Positions 46,779 through 58,995 are shown, numbered from the stretch's first letter. The stretch: 64,000 bases of DNA from Aurelia coerulea (GCA_039566865.1 CM076948.1:17805001-17869000); one strand, 5' to 3'. A program made the numbers and translations. Notes: generated by a model not told the origin, from the sequence alone.

Positions 46779-46929
46779 GATCATCATCATCATCATCATC
46801 ATCATCAGCATCATCATCATCATCATCATCATCATCATTATCATCATCATCATCATCATCAACATATTCATCATCATCATCATCATCATTATCATCATCA
46901 TCATCATCATCAACATATTCATCATCATC
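46692..46929 (+). repeat. (ATC)n microsatellite, interrupted
   Basis: About 238 bp with the same type of interruptions (ATCAACATATTC, ATTATC, ATGATC) as the array at 45110. It directly adjoins the 5' truncation point of the LINE copy. Confidence 0.97.
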
Positions 46930-46939
46930 TGAAATATCT

Positions 46940-47917
46940 GAAATATCTGAAATACAGGACATCAAATTTGGGGTGCCTCAGGGCTCTTGCCTTGGCCCAC
47001 TCCTATTTTTGATCTATATTAATGACTTGCCGTTTGCCTTACAAAGAACTAAGGTCACAATGTATGCAGATGACACAAGCATTTCCTATTCCTCGAAATC
47101 TATCTCCGACCTGAGCAATGCTATCAACTCAGATCTTCAGAATCTTTGTTCGTGGCTACAGGGAAATAAACTGTCTCTTAATGTCGCAAAGACACAGAGC
47201 ATGATCCTTGGTACCGCACCCAACCTCAGAAAACTAGATTACAATGATTCAACTAATCTTCCCACCTTTCAAATAAATGACGAAAAGATTGAATCCACGG
47301 GAAAAATTAAATATCTTGGGGTACAAATTGATCCATTACTAAATTGGAAAGAGCAAATCAACGTTGCTATCGGTAAGATTTCACGAGGAATAGGAATGCT
47401 GAAGTATTCCAAGAAATATCTCTCGTTGGAAACCATCCAAAGGATGTATTTTAGCATAGTAGACTCGCATTTTAGATATTGTTGCTCTGTTAGGGGATGT
47501 GCAGGTGATACCACACTAAGAAAATTGCAAATGCTGCAAAATCGAGCAGCGCGTGTCGTTACAAACAGTCCCTTCGATCAATCATCGCTGCCATTAATAT
47601 CACAACTAGGGTGGTTAACAGTCAAAGAAATGATCGACTTCGAGACAGCTTGTATAGTATATAAAGCCTTGAATGGGCTTGCACCCCCTTACATGCAGTC
47701 AATGTTTCACAAATTGTCCGATTCTTGCAATCGGACCTTACGTAATACCAGTACTGACCTCAGGATTCCACTCTGTAAGACCTCAAATGGGCAGCGGAGC
47801 TTTTCGTATCGAGGAGTTACTGTTTGGAACCAGCTGAGCAATGAAATAAAAACTGCTCCTTCGCTAGCCACTTTCAAAACGAGGCTAAAAGCATTTTTGA
47901 AAGATCAAAGAGGCTGA
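46940..47917 (+). CDS. 5'-truncated LINE: C-terminal half of reverse transcriptase, intact frame
   Basis: An open frame of more than 314 codons without stops. It carries RT motif GVPQGSCLGPLLFLIYI at the start, the catalytic YADDTSIS, an NKLSLNVAKTQ segment and KIKYLGVQIDP, followed by the thumb and a C-terminal part with YKALNGLAPPYM and TVWNQLSNEIK. This is the polymerase of a Jockey/CR1-type non-LTR retrotransposon that copies its RNA at a nicked target. The endonuclease and early RT motifs are missing because the copy is 5'-truncated at an ATC array. The 3' UTR (47918-48147) ends in another ATC array. It lies in intron 4 of the host gene, in sense orientation. The intact frame suggests a recent insertion. 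Confidence 0.9.
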   Translation, partial: EISEIQDIKFGVPQGSCLGPLLFLIYINDLPFALQRTKVTMYADDTSISYSSKSISDLSNAINSDLQNLCSWLQGNKLSLNVAKTQSMILGTAPNLRKLDYNDSTNLPTFQINDEKIESTGKIKYLGVQIDPLLNWKEQINVAIGKISRGIGMLKYSKKYLSLETIQRMYFSIVDSHFRYCCSVRGCAGDTTLRKLQMLQNRAARVVTNSPFDQSSLPLISQLGWLTVKEMIDFETACIVYKALNGLAPPYMQSMFHKLSDSCNRTLRNTSTDLRIPLCKTSNGQRSFSYRGVTVWNQLSNEIKTAPSLATFKTRLKAFLKDQRG

Positions 47918-48147
47918 TAATCTAATTCAACATTCAGCACATACGTTTGACTTCCGAGTCCCTTTATTTTTACATATATTCCTTTCTTTTATGTAGGATC
48001 TTCAAGTTTATTTGTAATATCATGTATTTAGGTTAGTTATGTTTTTAAGCAGGGCACATTGTAAATCAGTTAATTTATATTTACTGAATGTATTTAACCC
48101 TGTTAAAATAAATCAAAATGAAAATCAAAAATCATCACCATCAACAT

Positions 48148-48476
<329 letters not shown>

Positions 48477-48639
48477 AATTATTCCGTTATTTGTATAGTA
48501 GGCAAAGACCAAACAATAGCTTAAATTGCCGCTAGTAATTAAGGCCTACTAAATTACATATTTTACAATTCATCTAAATAATGAACATAATTGCTAAATG
48601 CTAATTATAGGACACAGGATATAAACATAAAGGTCTATC

Positions 48640-49035
48640 CTGTTATGAACTCAACCTGTGCTGCTATAAACGAGTCGTTCAGGTATATGATGAACAAAAG
48701 AGGGTAGAACAGAACCTAAGGTGCTCTTTGTCCGCGTTTTGACTGAACTATTGACCTTTACTGTCCACGAGATAGCTATGGATGAACTGCAATGCAGATC
48801 TACTGAAACCGTATGCATTCAATTTTTGCAATTGATAATTCGTGATTTAGACAATCAGGCTCCAGCGACGCCTCTGCTTTCCAACGACTTTGTACAGGTT
48901 TCAACTAAGCGGAGAAACGCATGCTGTGTACCACAGCCCGCTCGAAATCCATAGAGGAATGGAGACAGGAAACATTGGGTAAAAGGGAGCATCTGATTCT
49001 GTACCTTTCGTATATTTTGAGACCGATTTGATTTT
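48640..49035 (-). pseudogene. LINE reverse transcriptase relic, fingers region
   Basis: The minus-strand translation gives FLSPFLYGFRAGCGTQHAFL and RLVETCTKSLESRGVAGA, then after a gap and frameshift NAYGFSRSALQFIHSYLVDS. The order LS-FL-GFR-G-TQHAL...L...GFAGA...YGFS--AL-F--SYL is RT motifs 2-3 of CR1/L2-type LINEs. The DLSKAFD core is deleted. It is a different copy, on the opposite strand, from the intact LINE upstream. Confidence 0.85.
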
Positions 49036-49209
49036 GTATGTCTATCTCTAATATATGTTTCTTTAGCCAGGACAAAAGTCGTACTCGCCACAATAGGATC
49101 AATAGTCTTTTACATTTCGCCGATCAAAAACACGGAACTCTTTTTGCTTACCCAGTTTTAATCATCAAATATGTTTTGTTTCTGAATGAATTACCTTTGT
49201 TTTTTAAAG

Positions 49210-49272
49210 ATCAGCAGCAAAACAATACAACACATTCAACAAGCAGTAGCAAAGAACCGTCTGCACTTCAAG
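49210..49272 (+). CDS. Exon 5: short Gln/Ser-rich linker
   Basis: 63 nt, phase 1 at both ends, with acceptor TTTTTTAAAG and donor CAAG before GTGAGT. It encodes 21 residues (QQQNNTTHSTSSSKEPSALQ) that extend the hydrophilic stalk. It is included because its splice sites are good, its frame and phase fit, and its composition continues that of exons 3-4. Without it the frame would still be open, so it could be optional. Confidence 0.6.
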
Positions 49273-49662
49273 GTGAGTAAAATATCGTAAGGAATGAACC
49301 AATGTAATGAAGTAATAAAACACTGTAATTATATGATCAATTGACCTTTGGTTTGAGCAGTCACCATTCTCTTGTCATACGGGGGTCAGGGTGTCTAAAA
49401 GATGTTTAAACTTTCGAAAGTCAGCAGCTCCAAAATCACATACTGAATTCGCACAATTCGTACAACCTTATAACACTTGTGTTGCTAACATATCAACTTA
49501 GATTAGATAAGAAAAGTTTGCTTGACAAAATTGGTCGTATCGTTCTCACATGATACAAGAGATTTGACAAAAAAGGCTTCATCTTAAAATCTCTCAAAGC
49601 AGCCATATAAAGAATAACCCTTATCAAATTCGTTGGTAATTTAGCCCCATATCAGACTTATC
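49273..49662. other. Start of intron 5
   Basis: Begins with the donor GTGAGTAA. No repeats or coding signals recognised before the MITE at 49663. Confidence 0.4.
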
Positions 49663-49909
49663 AATAGACCTTTTAGCTATTCTACAAAAAAGCCTGGATC
49701 GAGCGTTATTTTTATACACGAAGTTCGTTAGAGTGGCGTTAGAGCTTCTATCAATATTGTGCATATTCAAAATTTCTACAAAATGCACTTTGTAGAATTT
49801 TCGAATTTTCACAATAGTGATGGAAGCTCTTAACACCACTCTATCGAGCTTCGCGTATAAAAATAACGCTCGATCCAGGCTCTTTTGTAGGATAGCTAAA
49901 AGGTCTATT
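49663..49909. mobile_element. TAGACC-family MITE, complete palindromic copy
   Basis: 247 bp. AATAGACCTTTTAGCTATTC and the inverse GATAGCTAAAAGGTCTATT form the ends. Inside, ATCGAGCGTTATTTTTATAC pairs with GTATAAAAATAACGCTCGAT, up to a central TGTAGAATTTTCGAATTT. It is the best-preserved member of the family (others at 34110 and 42645). Confidence 0.8.
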
Positions 49910-51153
49910 GTTTTATCAGTGTTGCCCCTCAAACGCTTTCTTGGAATAATATAGGCGTAAAGTAGGTGAAGAGGTTGATGCATAATGGTATCTACCTGAA
50001 ACATTTTCATAAAATCACTTGTTATCTAAGAACGATTCAACTGATTTTCAATTCTAAAATTTACCTATAAAAGTTTTATCAGTTACCAGAGTCTTGAAAG
50101 AGATTTGAAATCTACCATAGACTGATTGAAAGTTCGTAGTTATTGCTATTGATAGGCTGATGGACGCTATAACTACGACTCATGGACTTTCACATTGAAA
50201 ATTGGGACGAAATTGTTTCCCTCGACGTCACGTCCGATATGGAAACCATAGCAACGCTGTACGAAAAGGCGAGTAATGGCGGTGGGCCTAAATTGTCAGC
50301 TCAATCGTCAGATAATAAAGCGCCTCAAAATTCAAGTTTTTAATGGCGTTAGCAATGAACAAAAGCCACAACTATTCGCATGAATGTTTCTTTAATCTAA
50401 TAATTAACAAACCTTTCAGTTTCAACAAGAATTTCCTCATTTTGAAGGCAATTTTCATCTAGCAATAGTGCACACCAACACGCACAGCTCCTGAAATTCT
50501 CCAACTACCGAAAAGAGGCCATTAACCTCGTTTTAAAGGGAATAGAAAAATCTGTGCGCCCATTGTTTATTTTCGTCCCACTTCTTTATGTGAAAGTCCA
50601 TAAGTCCCAGTTTGAGCAAAAAAATAGATTGTTGTTGTTGTTGTCATTGCTGTTGCTGTTGTTGTTGCGATAACTGGGACTATTTCGTGAGTCTGGATCT
50701 ACCAGAGATCGACAGGCATTTTGAAACGTCTGTTTATTCAGCCGGTATTAACGAATCGAATTCTGCTTGAAAGCCGCAAGACCAAAATATTGTTGTAATT
50801 TTCTCACGTTTTTATGAGCACTGAAATGAAGGAAAATTCAACATAACGAAATATCTTGTTTGCGAAATGCTCACCAGAACATCCAAGGGGGCTGAAAAGA
50901 ACCATTTTGAAATTTTAGAATTTGTCGGGTGTTTGAAAGAAGTAAAGCATTCAGAACTATTGCCAATCTATCAAAAATTATAGAGATGAATGATTTGAAA
51001 GTTCACAAATTGGCTGCGTAGTTCTTGAATCATAATTTTTAACAGTGGATAATTTTTTCTTACCGGGTATGTGCTGTTTTTTTTTCCTTTGAATTGTACC
51101 ATAGTATCCATTAAGAGCATTTTTTTAAACAAACTGATTTCCTATCTTTTTAG
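49910..51153. other. Intron 5, remaining part
   Basis: A TTGTTGTTG/TTGCTG simple repeat lies near 50625-50666. ACTTTCACATTGAAAATTGGGACGAA near 50187 and TTCGTCCCA...TTATGTGAAAGTCCATAAGT near 50570 form loosely inverted ends of a possible old element. No coding sequence seen. Confidence 0.4.
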
Positions 51154-51297
51154 CGGAACAAGATTCAAAACAAGGTGTCTCTAAAAACTGGATAATCTAT
51201 GGCTTGGGGTGTGGTGCTGGTCTGATTTTATGCTTGGTTTTGATTGGAATTCTGTACCTAAGGAAACGCAACAGGAGAACCAAAAGTCAAAATGAAG
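51154..51297 (+). CDS. Exon 6: transmembrane segment
   Basis: 144 nt, phase 1 at both ends, with acceptor CTATCTTTTTAG and donor GAAG before GTGCGT. It encodes 48 residues. A short polar lead (AEQDSKQGVSKN) is followed by a hydrophobic helix of about 23 residues (residues 361-383, with GLGCGAGLILCLVLIG at its centre). The basic stretch RKRNRRTK then follows as a stop-transfer signal. This fixes type I topology: CRD and stalk outside, tail inside. The glycine-rich start of the helix (G-x-G-x-G) could favour helix packing, which is inference. Confidence 0.8.
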
Positions 51298-51397
51298 GTG
51301 CGTTGTGATTCACTTCTGTATGAAATCTAATTTTCTTGTTTTCTTTTCCCAATAGCTGTAGCTGACCGGACAGGGGTGTGGGGAACTGCAACATTGA

Positions 51398-51556
51398 AAT
51401 AGACGATTACGCTAAAGATGGCGGCGAGGAACTTTTTAACAAGATACTTTGCGTTCAAATTACGAATCTTTAACGATTCTATAGGAATTCGATTAAAGAA
51501 CGCAATGCATCTAGGTAAAAAGTTCCTTGCCGCCATCTTTAGCGCAATCGTCTATT
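51398..51556. mobile_element. Palindromic MITE, AATAGACGATTACGC ends
   Basis: 159 bp. AATAGACGATTACGCTAAAG at the left is mirrored near-exactly at the right (CTTTAGCGCAATCGTCTATT), and GATGGCGGCGAGGAACTTTT pairs with its inverse. It lies in intron 6, 100 bp after exon 6. Confidence 0.8.
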
Positions 51557-52105
51557 GAATCAGTGGGTTGATACTATCAGTCTCCATGGAATTACTAAAA
51601 CAGGACATCTGGGAATATTAAAACTTTTGAGGCTCCCATATTTTCATAACTGCTATGAAAATGTCTGAATAAGAGATGAATCCAATTTTTAATGAAAGAT
51701 CTTGACAAACAATGAGACTGCCAGTAATTTCAAGTCGTTCCTGATTAAGTTGTATGTTTAATGAAATTGAAAAGTACCAAATTGAAAAAATTGCTAAATT
51801 AAGGACAACATAATTCGCTTTATTGAAGAAATTCTTTACTTGTCCTGAGTTTGGAAAGTTTGCTGTTATGGCCTGTTATGCAACATGTTTCTATTGCGTG
51901 TGCACCGGGTATTTCTTTGGTTATTTCTGACTAGATAGTTTATCTTATTTCACGAAGATACAACAAGCGTAGATTGATTATTTTGGCATGAATTAGCTAA
52001 TGATTATTTTGCATGTAACATTGAATAAATAATTCATTTTGTCTAATAAACGTTACAAGAAAGATGCCAGCCCCTCCCTAAACACGAATTGTTTATCTTT
52101 CACAG

Positions 52106-52290
52106 AAGTTCAAGAAGAAGAACCATATCACATTTGTCCATTTGACGATGCTGAAGAAATTGGACACTTGATGAGATCTGGACAAGAAGGATCGTCTGAT
52201 ACTGAAAGCCTCGAAATGCAAATGCCACCACCGATTCCAGACTCTGTGAGACCAAATATTGAAAATATAACTCTACTTGTTGGGCCTTAA
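52106..52290 (+). CDS. Exon 7: cytoplasmic tail and stop
   Basis: 185 nt including TAA (52288-52290), with acceptor GTTTATCTTTCACAG, phase 1. It encodes the last 61 residues. They are acidic at first (VQEEEPYHICPFDDAEEIGH), then Ser/Glu-rich, with a proline motif MPPPIP and the C-terminus ENITLLVGP. There is no kinase, death or other catalytic domain. EEPYHI could be a tyrosine-phosphorylation site and PPPIP an SH3 or WW ligand; both are guesses. No canonical AATAAA was found close downstream, where a hAT-like MITE begins 65 bp after the stop. Confidence 0.75.
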
Positions 52291-52355
52291 ATTGAAAAGC
52301 TTTTTTAGCAATAAGGCAGAATGTTCTTTTAACTTATTCATTTGCTTAGGTGGCA

Positions 52356-52645
52356 CCCGGGGTGGTACATGACTTATGGATGGACGGGGACTGCCGCCAG
52401 GCTTTCAGAAAGGTTCCCTCCTCTTATTACCGACATGTGCCTTGGTACCCACTTTTATGATGAATTTTCTTGGAAAGCTGCCTATTTTAAACTATTTTTG
52501 CGAATCTCAGTAAAGCCCCACCCATATTTATGGACAATCTGCCGAAAAAATGACCCTTGTTTGGAGAATTTTTGGCCCAAAAACCAACCCATATGGGCAG
52601 CACATACCCGTACCCTGAATATGTTATGTACCCCCCCCCCCTGGG
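52356..52645. mobile_element. hAT-like MITE, poly-G TIR family, copy 3
   Basis: 290 bp with ends CCCGGGGTGGTACATGAC and GTTATGTACCCC...CTGGG. Flanking 8-mers AGGTGGCA and AGGTGACA differ at one base. It lies just downstream of the host stop codon and may be part of the 3' UTR. Confidence 0.7.
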
Positions 52646-52969
52646 AGGTGACAATGGTACAGTTCATATTTCCCACTGCTATTTGCGATTGGTGCAGGTG
52701 AATTGAGTATGCCATAATTTCATTTCGTAGCATAATTGAAATTTCAATTCTTTTTTGCTTGAATTGAAATTATATCTTTCCTATTGAAGAACGTTCTCTA
52801 TTTCATTTTGTTCTTGAATTTTGGTGGAGTTTTGTCAAAACTGTTTTGATCAAACTTTAATTGGAAGCCCTGTGTTGTAGAAAAAAACAATTCTATTTGT
52901 AATAGACCATATGTATGGTAGCTGTGTACAGTTTAACATTGTATCAGCATATCCAATGCACCTTTAATC

Positions 52970-54934
52970 AGCATAGGGATCATTCGTCGTACATAGCCGA
53001 TTGCTCGTGGCCCATGGTCGAAACCGCCAAGGCCTCATTTTCACGGACCAATCAGACGGCTAAAAAGCGAAGGAGACAAAAGAAACCCGTGAAGATTTTT
53101 CTAAATTTGACCTACCTTCATAAAACGCAAGCAGGACAAAAAACTGCTTGAGATTTCCCGAATTTTTTAAGGTAACTCTGCTTTCTGCTCCAGTGAACAG
53201 CGAGATGCTGTTTCGCAAAACCGCTCTCATCAGAAAGTAGTTAATTTCTCCCATATTATTCGGCCTATCGAAAAACGGTAAAAAGGATGTTTTTCAGTAT
53301 AGTCTGGGCAATCAAAAGATGTATAAATCGCTATGTTTCCGTTAACTCTGGCTTTGCAAATCCTAGTTCAAATCTTTTTGTTGATTTCAGAAAAGTGGAT
53401 TTATCTCCAAAAATACTCGATAAATGTTCAATTGTTTTCGTTCCATCTTTAGCTAGGTAGTTGATCTACAACTTTGTAAAGTCCGATTGAAAAAGCTAGG
53501 CTAGATTTCCTGCAATCCAATTTCATATTTCTGTTTACTTTTCGACATCGAAGGGGAAAAGCGATGGTCAACAGATTAGTATGCAGAATGAGTTGAAAGC
53601 TTTTGCAAAAAGTTTACTTTTAGATCAATGCTCATTGTGGAATCTTAAAGAAATTGATATTTTGTGAATGCTCATGAAAGTCTCGAAAGAAAACCCATTG
53701 CATGGTTTTGTGAAGTTGCTGGTAACAGTCAGTAACATTTAATCAATAGATGCAAATAATACTTTCACGAGCGCACTAAGGATGTCTATTGATACTTGGG
53801 TATGATATTCCCAATAGATGACGTTCATTTGTTTGCTAATGGAAACATTTCTGAAATTTATTTCAAGCCTGAGCTTTTGCAAGCGTGCTTCATAGCATGG
53901 TAATCCGTTGACCAAGGTTTCTCCCTTTTGCTGTCGAAAAGTAAACAGAAACATAAAATTCGATTACGGGAAATCTAGCCTAGTTTTTTCAATCAGACTT
54001 GGCAAAGTTGTAGATCAACTACCCAGCTAAAGATTAAGTGAAAAAATCGAACATGTTTCGAGTAGTTTTGGAGATAAATCCACTTTTCTGAAATCAACAA
54101 AAATATTTGAACTAGGGTTTGCGAAGCCGACGTTGACGGAAACATTGCGATTTATGCATCTTTCGATTGCCCAGACTATACAGAACAACCGCTTTTCGAT
54201 AGGCCGAATAATATGGGAGAAATTGACTGTTTTCTGAGGAGATTGGTTTTGCGAAACTGCATCTCGCTGTGCACTAGAGAGGAAAGCAGAGTTACCTTAA
54301 AGCAATCTACTCTCCAGATGTTTGGGAGTACAAGTTTGGATGCCGGTTAAAATATCTCCAGGATTGGCAGAGTTATTACCTCTCCAATAGACAAAATCGG
54401 CGAAGGCTTGTCGAGACCTGTTTACGCCACTTCAAGTCAGGAAATAAAGCTTCTTGATAAAACCCTTTTTTGAATTTTATAAGTTATTTCGCAACGAGCA
54501 AACTTTTGCCATGAATGCAAAAAGTGGTACAATACAGAAACTTCCCTAGAGTATTGCCACATGACTTGAAATGCGCGAACAAGCCTTTGTAGACTTTATT
54601 ACTATTGTTTCCCGGCCAGAATTTCTATTGTTCAAGGTTCAGTGCCTTATCGGTTTGTTTGTGGCCATAACTCCACCAATCCTGGAGATATTTTAACCGG
54701 CATCCAAACTTTTACTCCCAAACATTTTTGCTTTAAAAAAATTCGAGAAATCTCAAGCAGTTTTTTGTCCTGGTAGCGTTTTATGAAGGTAGGTAAAATT
54801 TAGAAAAATCTTCACAGGTTTTTTTGTCTCCCTCGCTTTTTAGCCGCCTGATTGGTCCGTGAAAATGAGGCTTTGGTGGTTTCGACCATGGGCCACGAGC
54901 AATCGGCTATGTACGACGAAATGATTCCTATGCT
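52970..54934. mobile_element. Mutator-like foldback with 9-bp TSD, interrupted by another element
   Basis: The left end AGCATAGGGATCATTCGTCG and right end CGACGAAATGATTCCTATGCT are inverse, and the perfect 9-bp duplication CCTTTAATC flanks them (52961-52969, 54935-54943). Long arms pair throughout (e.g. GCCCATGGTCGAAACCGCCA and its inverse). A 9-bp duplication with long TIRs fits Mutator-like elements. Without the nested insertion (53171-54296) the element would be about 0.84 kb. A solo arm lies at 40684. Confidence 0.85.
53171..54296. mobile_element. TTAA-flanked foldback nested in the Mutator-like element
   Basis: 1126 bp with ends GGTAACTCTGCTTTCTGCTC and the inverse GGAAAGCAGAGTTACC, and TTAA on both sides (53167-53170, 54297-54300). 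Arms of about 550 bp pair almost to the centre (e.g. GGCCTATCGAAAA and TTTTCGATAGGCC, AAGTAAACAGAAA and its inverse). The empty site is visible in the related arm at 40882-40885. Confidence 0.85.
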
Positions 54935-54984
54935 CCTTTAATCTATTTTGCATAACTATAGTCTGGGTAGACTTGCCCCAAGTC

Positions 54985-55160
54985 TGTTTTGTCAACTGTA
55001 ATAAGTCTACCGGAAAGTATATTACAAAGCATATTACAAATTACATATTACAAAACATATTACAAAACATATTTTGTCAACTGTAATAAGTCTACCGGAA
55101 AGTATATTACAAAACATATTACATATTACATATTACAAACATGTTACAAAACATAGTATA
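54985..55160 (+). repeat. Tandem duplication of about 84 bp, ATATTACAAA-rich
   Basis: Two copies of TTTTGTCAACTGTAATAAGTCTACCGG followed by ATTACAAAACATATTACAAA runs. The flanks TATAGTCTGGGTAGACTTGC and GCAAGTCTATAGTC (near 55215-55245) look like inverted ends of a small element. Confidence 0.7.
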
Positions 55161-55244
55161 TTATTTCGCTCTTCACTTTTCCCTTCAATTTTTTTTGACG
55201 AATTTTTTTTTGACGAAATAGACTTGGAGCAAGTCTATAGTCTG

Positions 55245-56211
55245 GGTCGAATGACATCTTTATGCGTATTTATACATTTTTCAGAAATCGGAAAAATTTT
55301 CGAATGTGCACAACAGCAAAAAAGCTGGAAACTCCAGTCAATCGAACATTTCGTATAAAAATGTTTGATCATGTCCTTCTCTATCCAGAATCTTAGACTC
55401 TTCATTGAACAGCTAAGAGGTCTATTGTAGATTTTTAGAATATACAGTTAAAATGGATATTCTCAGTAGATTCACTTTTGACTACCGCATTTTCATGCTC
55501 AAAGCAGAAAAACCCTCACCTCCCCATTTTGAAGTCTTCTAGGATGATCCACTGTTAGTTTCAATGCGCTTATAATGTCCGATGCCCTCAATTTTAAACA
55601 ACCTTAATAAAAGCAAGCTGCTGTTAGCAAGCTGCAAACATTGCTCCTTCAATTTTGTGGATATCACAATTATACCTTTTCTATAATTTAAGAGCTACGA
55701 GTTTACTTTTCTGCACTTTGTAGACGTAAAAAGCACAAAAGAAAATAGACAAGAAGATTTGTTTTTTTTCAAAGATGAAAATGGCATGAAATGGAATGAC
55801 AGTAAATTGAATTGAATGCAATGCTTGACATGCATTTGGACAACATAAACATCCATAAGCATAGTATTTCATCAAACTGTGTTTTGGAACATCGAAAATG
55901 GAGCAATGGAAACCGGAACACTGGAGTATTACCACATAATTTTATCAAAGAAACAACGATAATATGAGAGGCTACCTTCATAGAGTTCTATTACGACTTC
56001 ATGAACAATATTTACTGCTGCACATATTTTAAGTAGCTAATGATTTGACCAAGTACTGAAAAAATTCGTACAACAAACCTTTTTACTTACTAAAAAAGAG
56101 GTTTGGATCGAGCATCCAAATCTGGTAAAGAATGGAAAAGAAACAAAAGCACGGCCCCGTTCTCAGTAGATACACTGCCAGCTGTGGCATCATTTGCTTT
56201 CGATATCAACA
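55245..56211. other. Non-coding DNA, no gene recognised
   Basis: Short relics of the TAGACC MITE occur near 55405-55430 and 56078-56118. Small minus-strand frames at 55681-55981 match nothing known. Confidence 0.4.
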
Positions 56212-56216
56212 CATTC

Positions 56217-56270
56217 AGGCCCGTCGGAACCGGGGGGGCTGGGGGGCTTCAGCCCCCCAATAATTTGCTG
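56217..56270 (+). repeat. Dispersed repeat CCCGTCGGAACC, truncated copy
   Basis: Starts CAGGCCCGTCGGAACCGGGG and GGCTTCAGCCCCCC, like the starts of the copies at 41090 and 60975 (inverted). It lies just outside the large inverted duplication. Confidence 0.55.
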
Positions 56271-56816
56271 CAGTTCGTTCACTTTTGTAAGTAAAAAAGG
56301 CTGTGAAAGCCCATCTCATGGAAATGAAGATTCAAACTTAATTATACTCGAGGAAGTTATTAGAATTGATCAAGCTATCATCCTTGATATTTAGTGGGGT
56401 TACTTTTCAGGGTCCCGTGACTATTTTGAGGAGAACTAGGTTTGAAGTTGTTTTTAGGTACTTTCGAGCATGCTCTTTCATTTGAGCGGGGATATACCTC
56501 GAGATTTGGTGGGGAAAATTTGTTTCAGGGGGGCGTGAAGAAAAATGGGCTAGCTCACCTGCACTGGTTATACCCCAATGTGCAATACAACTTAGAAGCT
56601 TTGGAAATCACTTATATGGAAGACTGAGATGCCCTGATTCTAGTTCAGCTCATAAAATACAGTTTTGGGGGAGGGGGTCATGGTGTGCCGATGGTTAAAA
56701 TGAGAGGAATTTGACAGAACCCCCTGATGTCAATTTTGAAACAAGAAGAACTCGGTTCTGAACGAACAGACTTTTTATTCACTCATATAAAACTTTACAG
56801 AGAGCAAAAATCGCTT

Positions 56817-58550
56817 TTAAAACAGTTCATTCTGTTCTTCATCATCGCTATCGGAATATGTGGATGACTCTGAGTAATTCTCTGTGTCTTTAATATTGAG
56901 CTTGCGCTGCTGTTCTGCAAGAATGTATAAATTATCTGGCAGCATTGCTTTTGATTTTTTGACTGGGATAATTCTCCCGTCCATATTTATGCACCATCCA
57001 TGCTCCAATGGTGAAGGTGGCTGTGTTGGGTCATCATAAGCGTTTTAGAATCCATGCCTGATAACTGGCCCTTTCGATGTGGTGCAGGAGTGAATCTGAA
57101 TCTGGCAGAATTCTTGAAGTTACTTTCTTTTTCATGTCCTTCTATTTGGTTGCTCTTGATTGGCCCATAGTATCTGATCTCACATCACTGTATATGAAGG
57201 AACGGGTAAACAACTGAAGATTGACGATCAAGTCATTTGCTATTTTAATATGAGATCCCAAAGGCTCTAGCATTTTCTGTGCTTCCTCGCATTTTGCAAC
57301 AGTGGCAAAGTTGCTTGTCTTTCCATGGCCATAGAACCCAGACACACAATCAGCACCAGTATACACATGTAACTGTTTGATAATCCTGGATTACAAAGTC
57401 TCTTGCAGTCGTATATTTTCTCTTTCTTGCACAAGTGCAATGGTGATACTATCCTATGTGAAGAAAATGCGGCTAACGCAATAACATCGGTATCATCAGC
57501 ATCAATCATTATTGGTATTTCAGAATCTTCGTGCTGATCTTGTGTGCCTGCGTGGAAGAACATTCTTGTGTCTGCTTCGTGTTAATGGCATTGGTAGGAG
57601 CGTATATCTGTTCCCATCTCCAGGTCAAAGCTTTTATCTTTTAAGAGTGTTAAATCATCCTTTGCGTTCATCCTTTAAATCATCCGTTCGGCACACGTCT
57701 TGAACTGCAGAAACAAAAACTCTTAGAATCTGATTTTTTTTTCTTAGAATTAGTAAAGAAATTTCCCAAATCATTTTTGAAGGAAAAGGGGCCTCTGGCT
57801 TGATGAAAACGCTTCCACAAACATAGACTGCTGACCTTCACTATGCTCAGAATCTTTAATTAAGTCTTGGAAGTTATACCTGTCTTTCACGAGATGTAAC
57901 TGGACAGCCCTTGGATGCCTATTGACAGCCATCCAAAACGATGTTAGAGCATAATCATTCAAAATGTACTTGTGCCCATCTTGCAACTCACTGCCTTCTC
58001 TTGATGGAATTGCCCTTCGATGGAATTGTCCTTCGCCATAAAAAGCCCATGTCGATGATGGCATAATATGAAGAAGAGGCAGGCATAATTACTTCTACGA
58101 ATGCAGTTTCTCTTCCATGATGAATGAATACGCTCCTTGAAAATTGAGTCACTTGTCCTTCACCATCGGCCTTAGCAGATCTAAAGTCCACTTACAAGTC
58201 TTTAGAAGCTATCTTGCCTTACTGAAATAATTAGAACAGAGTTCTTTGTATCCCACGGATAGCAGTCCCACTCGTCAATGCAAGCCTCATAGCCTGAATA
58301 GCAGCCTCGTCTTTCTTCTTTTTGGAAGTTGCATTTTTACAGTGCCCTTGTGTGTTCTCTTTGTGGTTTGCCAAACAGCAAGTGTGTTTCTCGCAACTTG
58401 TGATTGTGATTCATGGTCTGGCTGTGGATGTTTACCATTACTGCATTCTGTGTCAACTTTGTCCATCCTCCTTTCACCTTGCTGCTTTAGTTCATCTTGA
58501 TTTCAATCTTTTGGTCCGGTGGTAGACCAGAGAAAGGCTTGCCTGTAAGT
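56817..58550 (-). pseudogene. Degenerate gene of the DTDV / TG-D repeat family (left arm plus centre)
   Basis: Minus-strand fragments in order: PSSTWAFYGEGQF, DADDTDVIALAAFSSHRIV (near 57480), then after frameshifts YTGADCVSGFYGHGKTSNF (near 57330), GSHIKIANDLIVNLQLFTR, DSLLHHIERASYQAW and EHGWCINMDGRIIPVKKS. The last piece ends in an acidic Ser-rich tail (DSDDEEQNELF). Multi-copy uncharacterised proteins with a DTDV box, an ALPxxxxxTGCDTxSxFxGxGK-like box and a YQAxIW...GW tail are common in cnidarian and other metazoan genomes, and probably mobile-element derived. Biochemical role unknown. Several frameshifts and stops are present here. Confidence 0.7.
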
Positions 58551-58995
58551 GAGCAAGAAAGGTACCCTGCCTTCATGTGGGCAGCAGTGTCTTCATTGAG
58601 ACTGTTCAATATTGACCAGTACATTGGGAGTTAGCGAGCATAGTTGACGTTGTCATAAATTTGCATTAGTCCCATGGTAGTTCAGTAACAGCACTTCTAT
58701 GTAGGATAATCAGTAATCAGCCATATCTGATTCTGTACTGCCAATTTCTTCAAAGATTGACCTTACCACAGCTCTAAACTCTTCATTCTCAAGGATTTTA
58801 TCAGCATCACTTGGGCATTGCCAGAAAATATTTTTTCCATCAGGGAAAGAAGTTTGCCTTGCAAATCAGCAGGTATATGGCATTACTGTCGAACCACCTT
58901 TTGAGCATCCTTCTTGCAAGCATCTCATATACAAGTTTATGCAGTCTCATACCAAGATGAGGATGTATGCCTACTTGATCCGCAGACCCTGCTTC

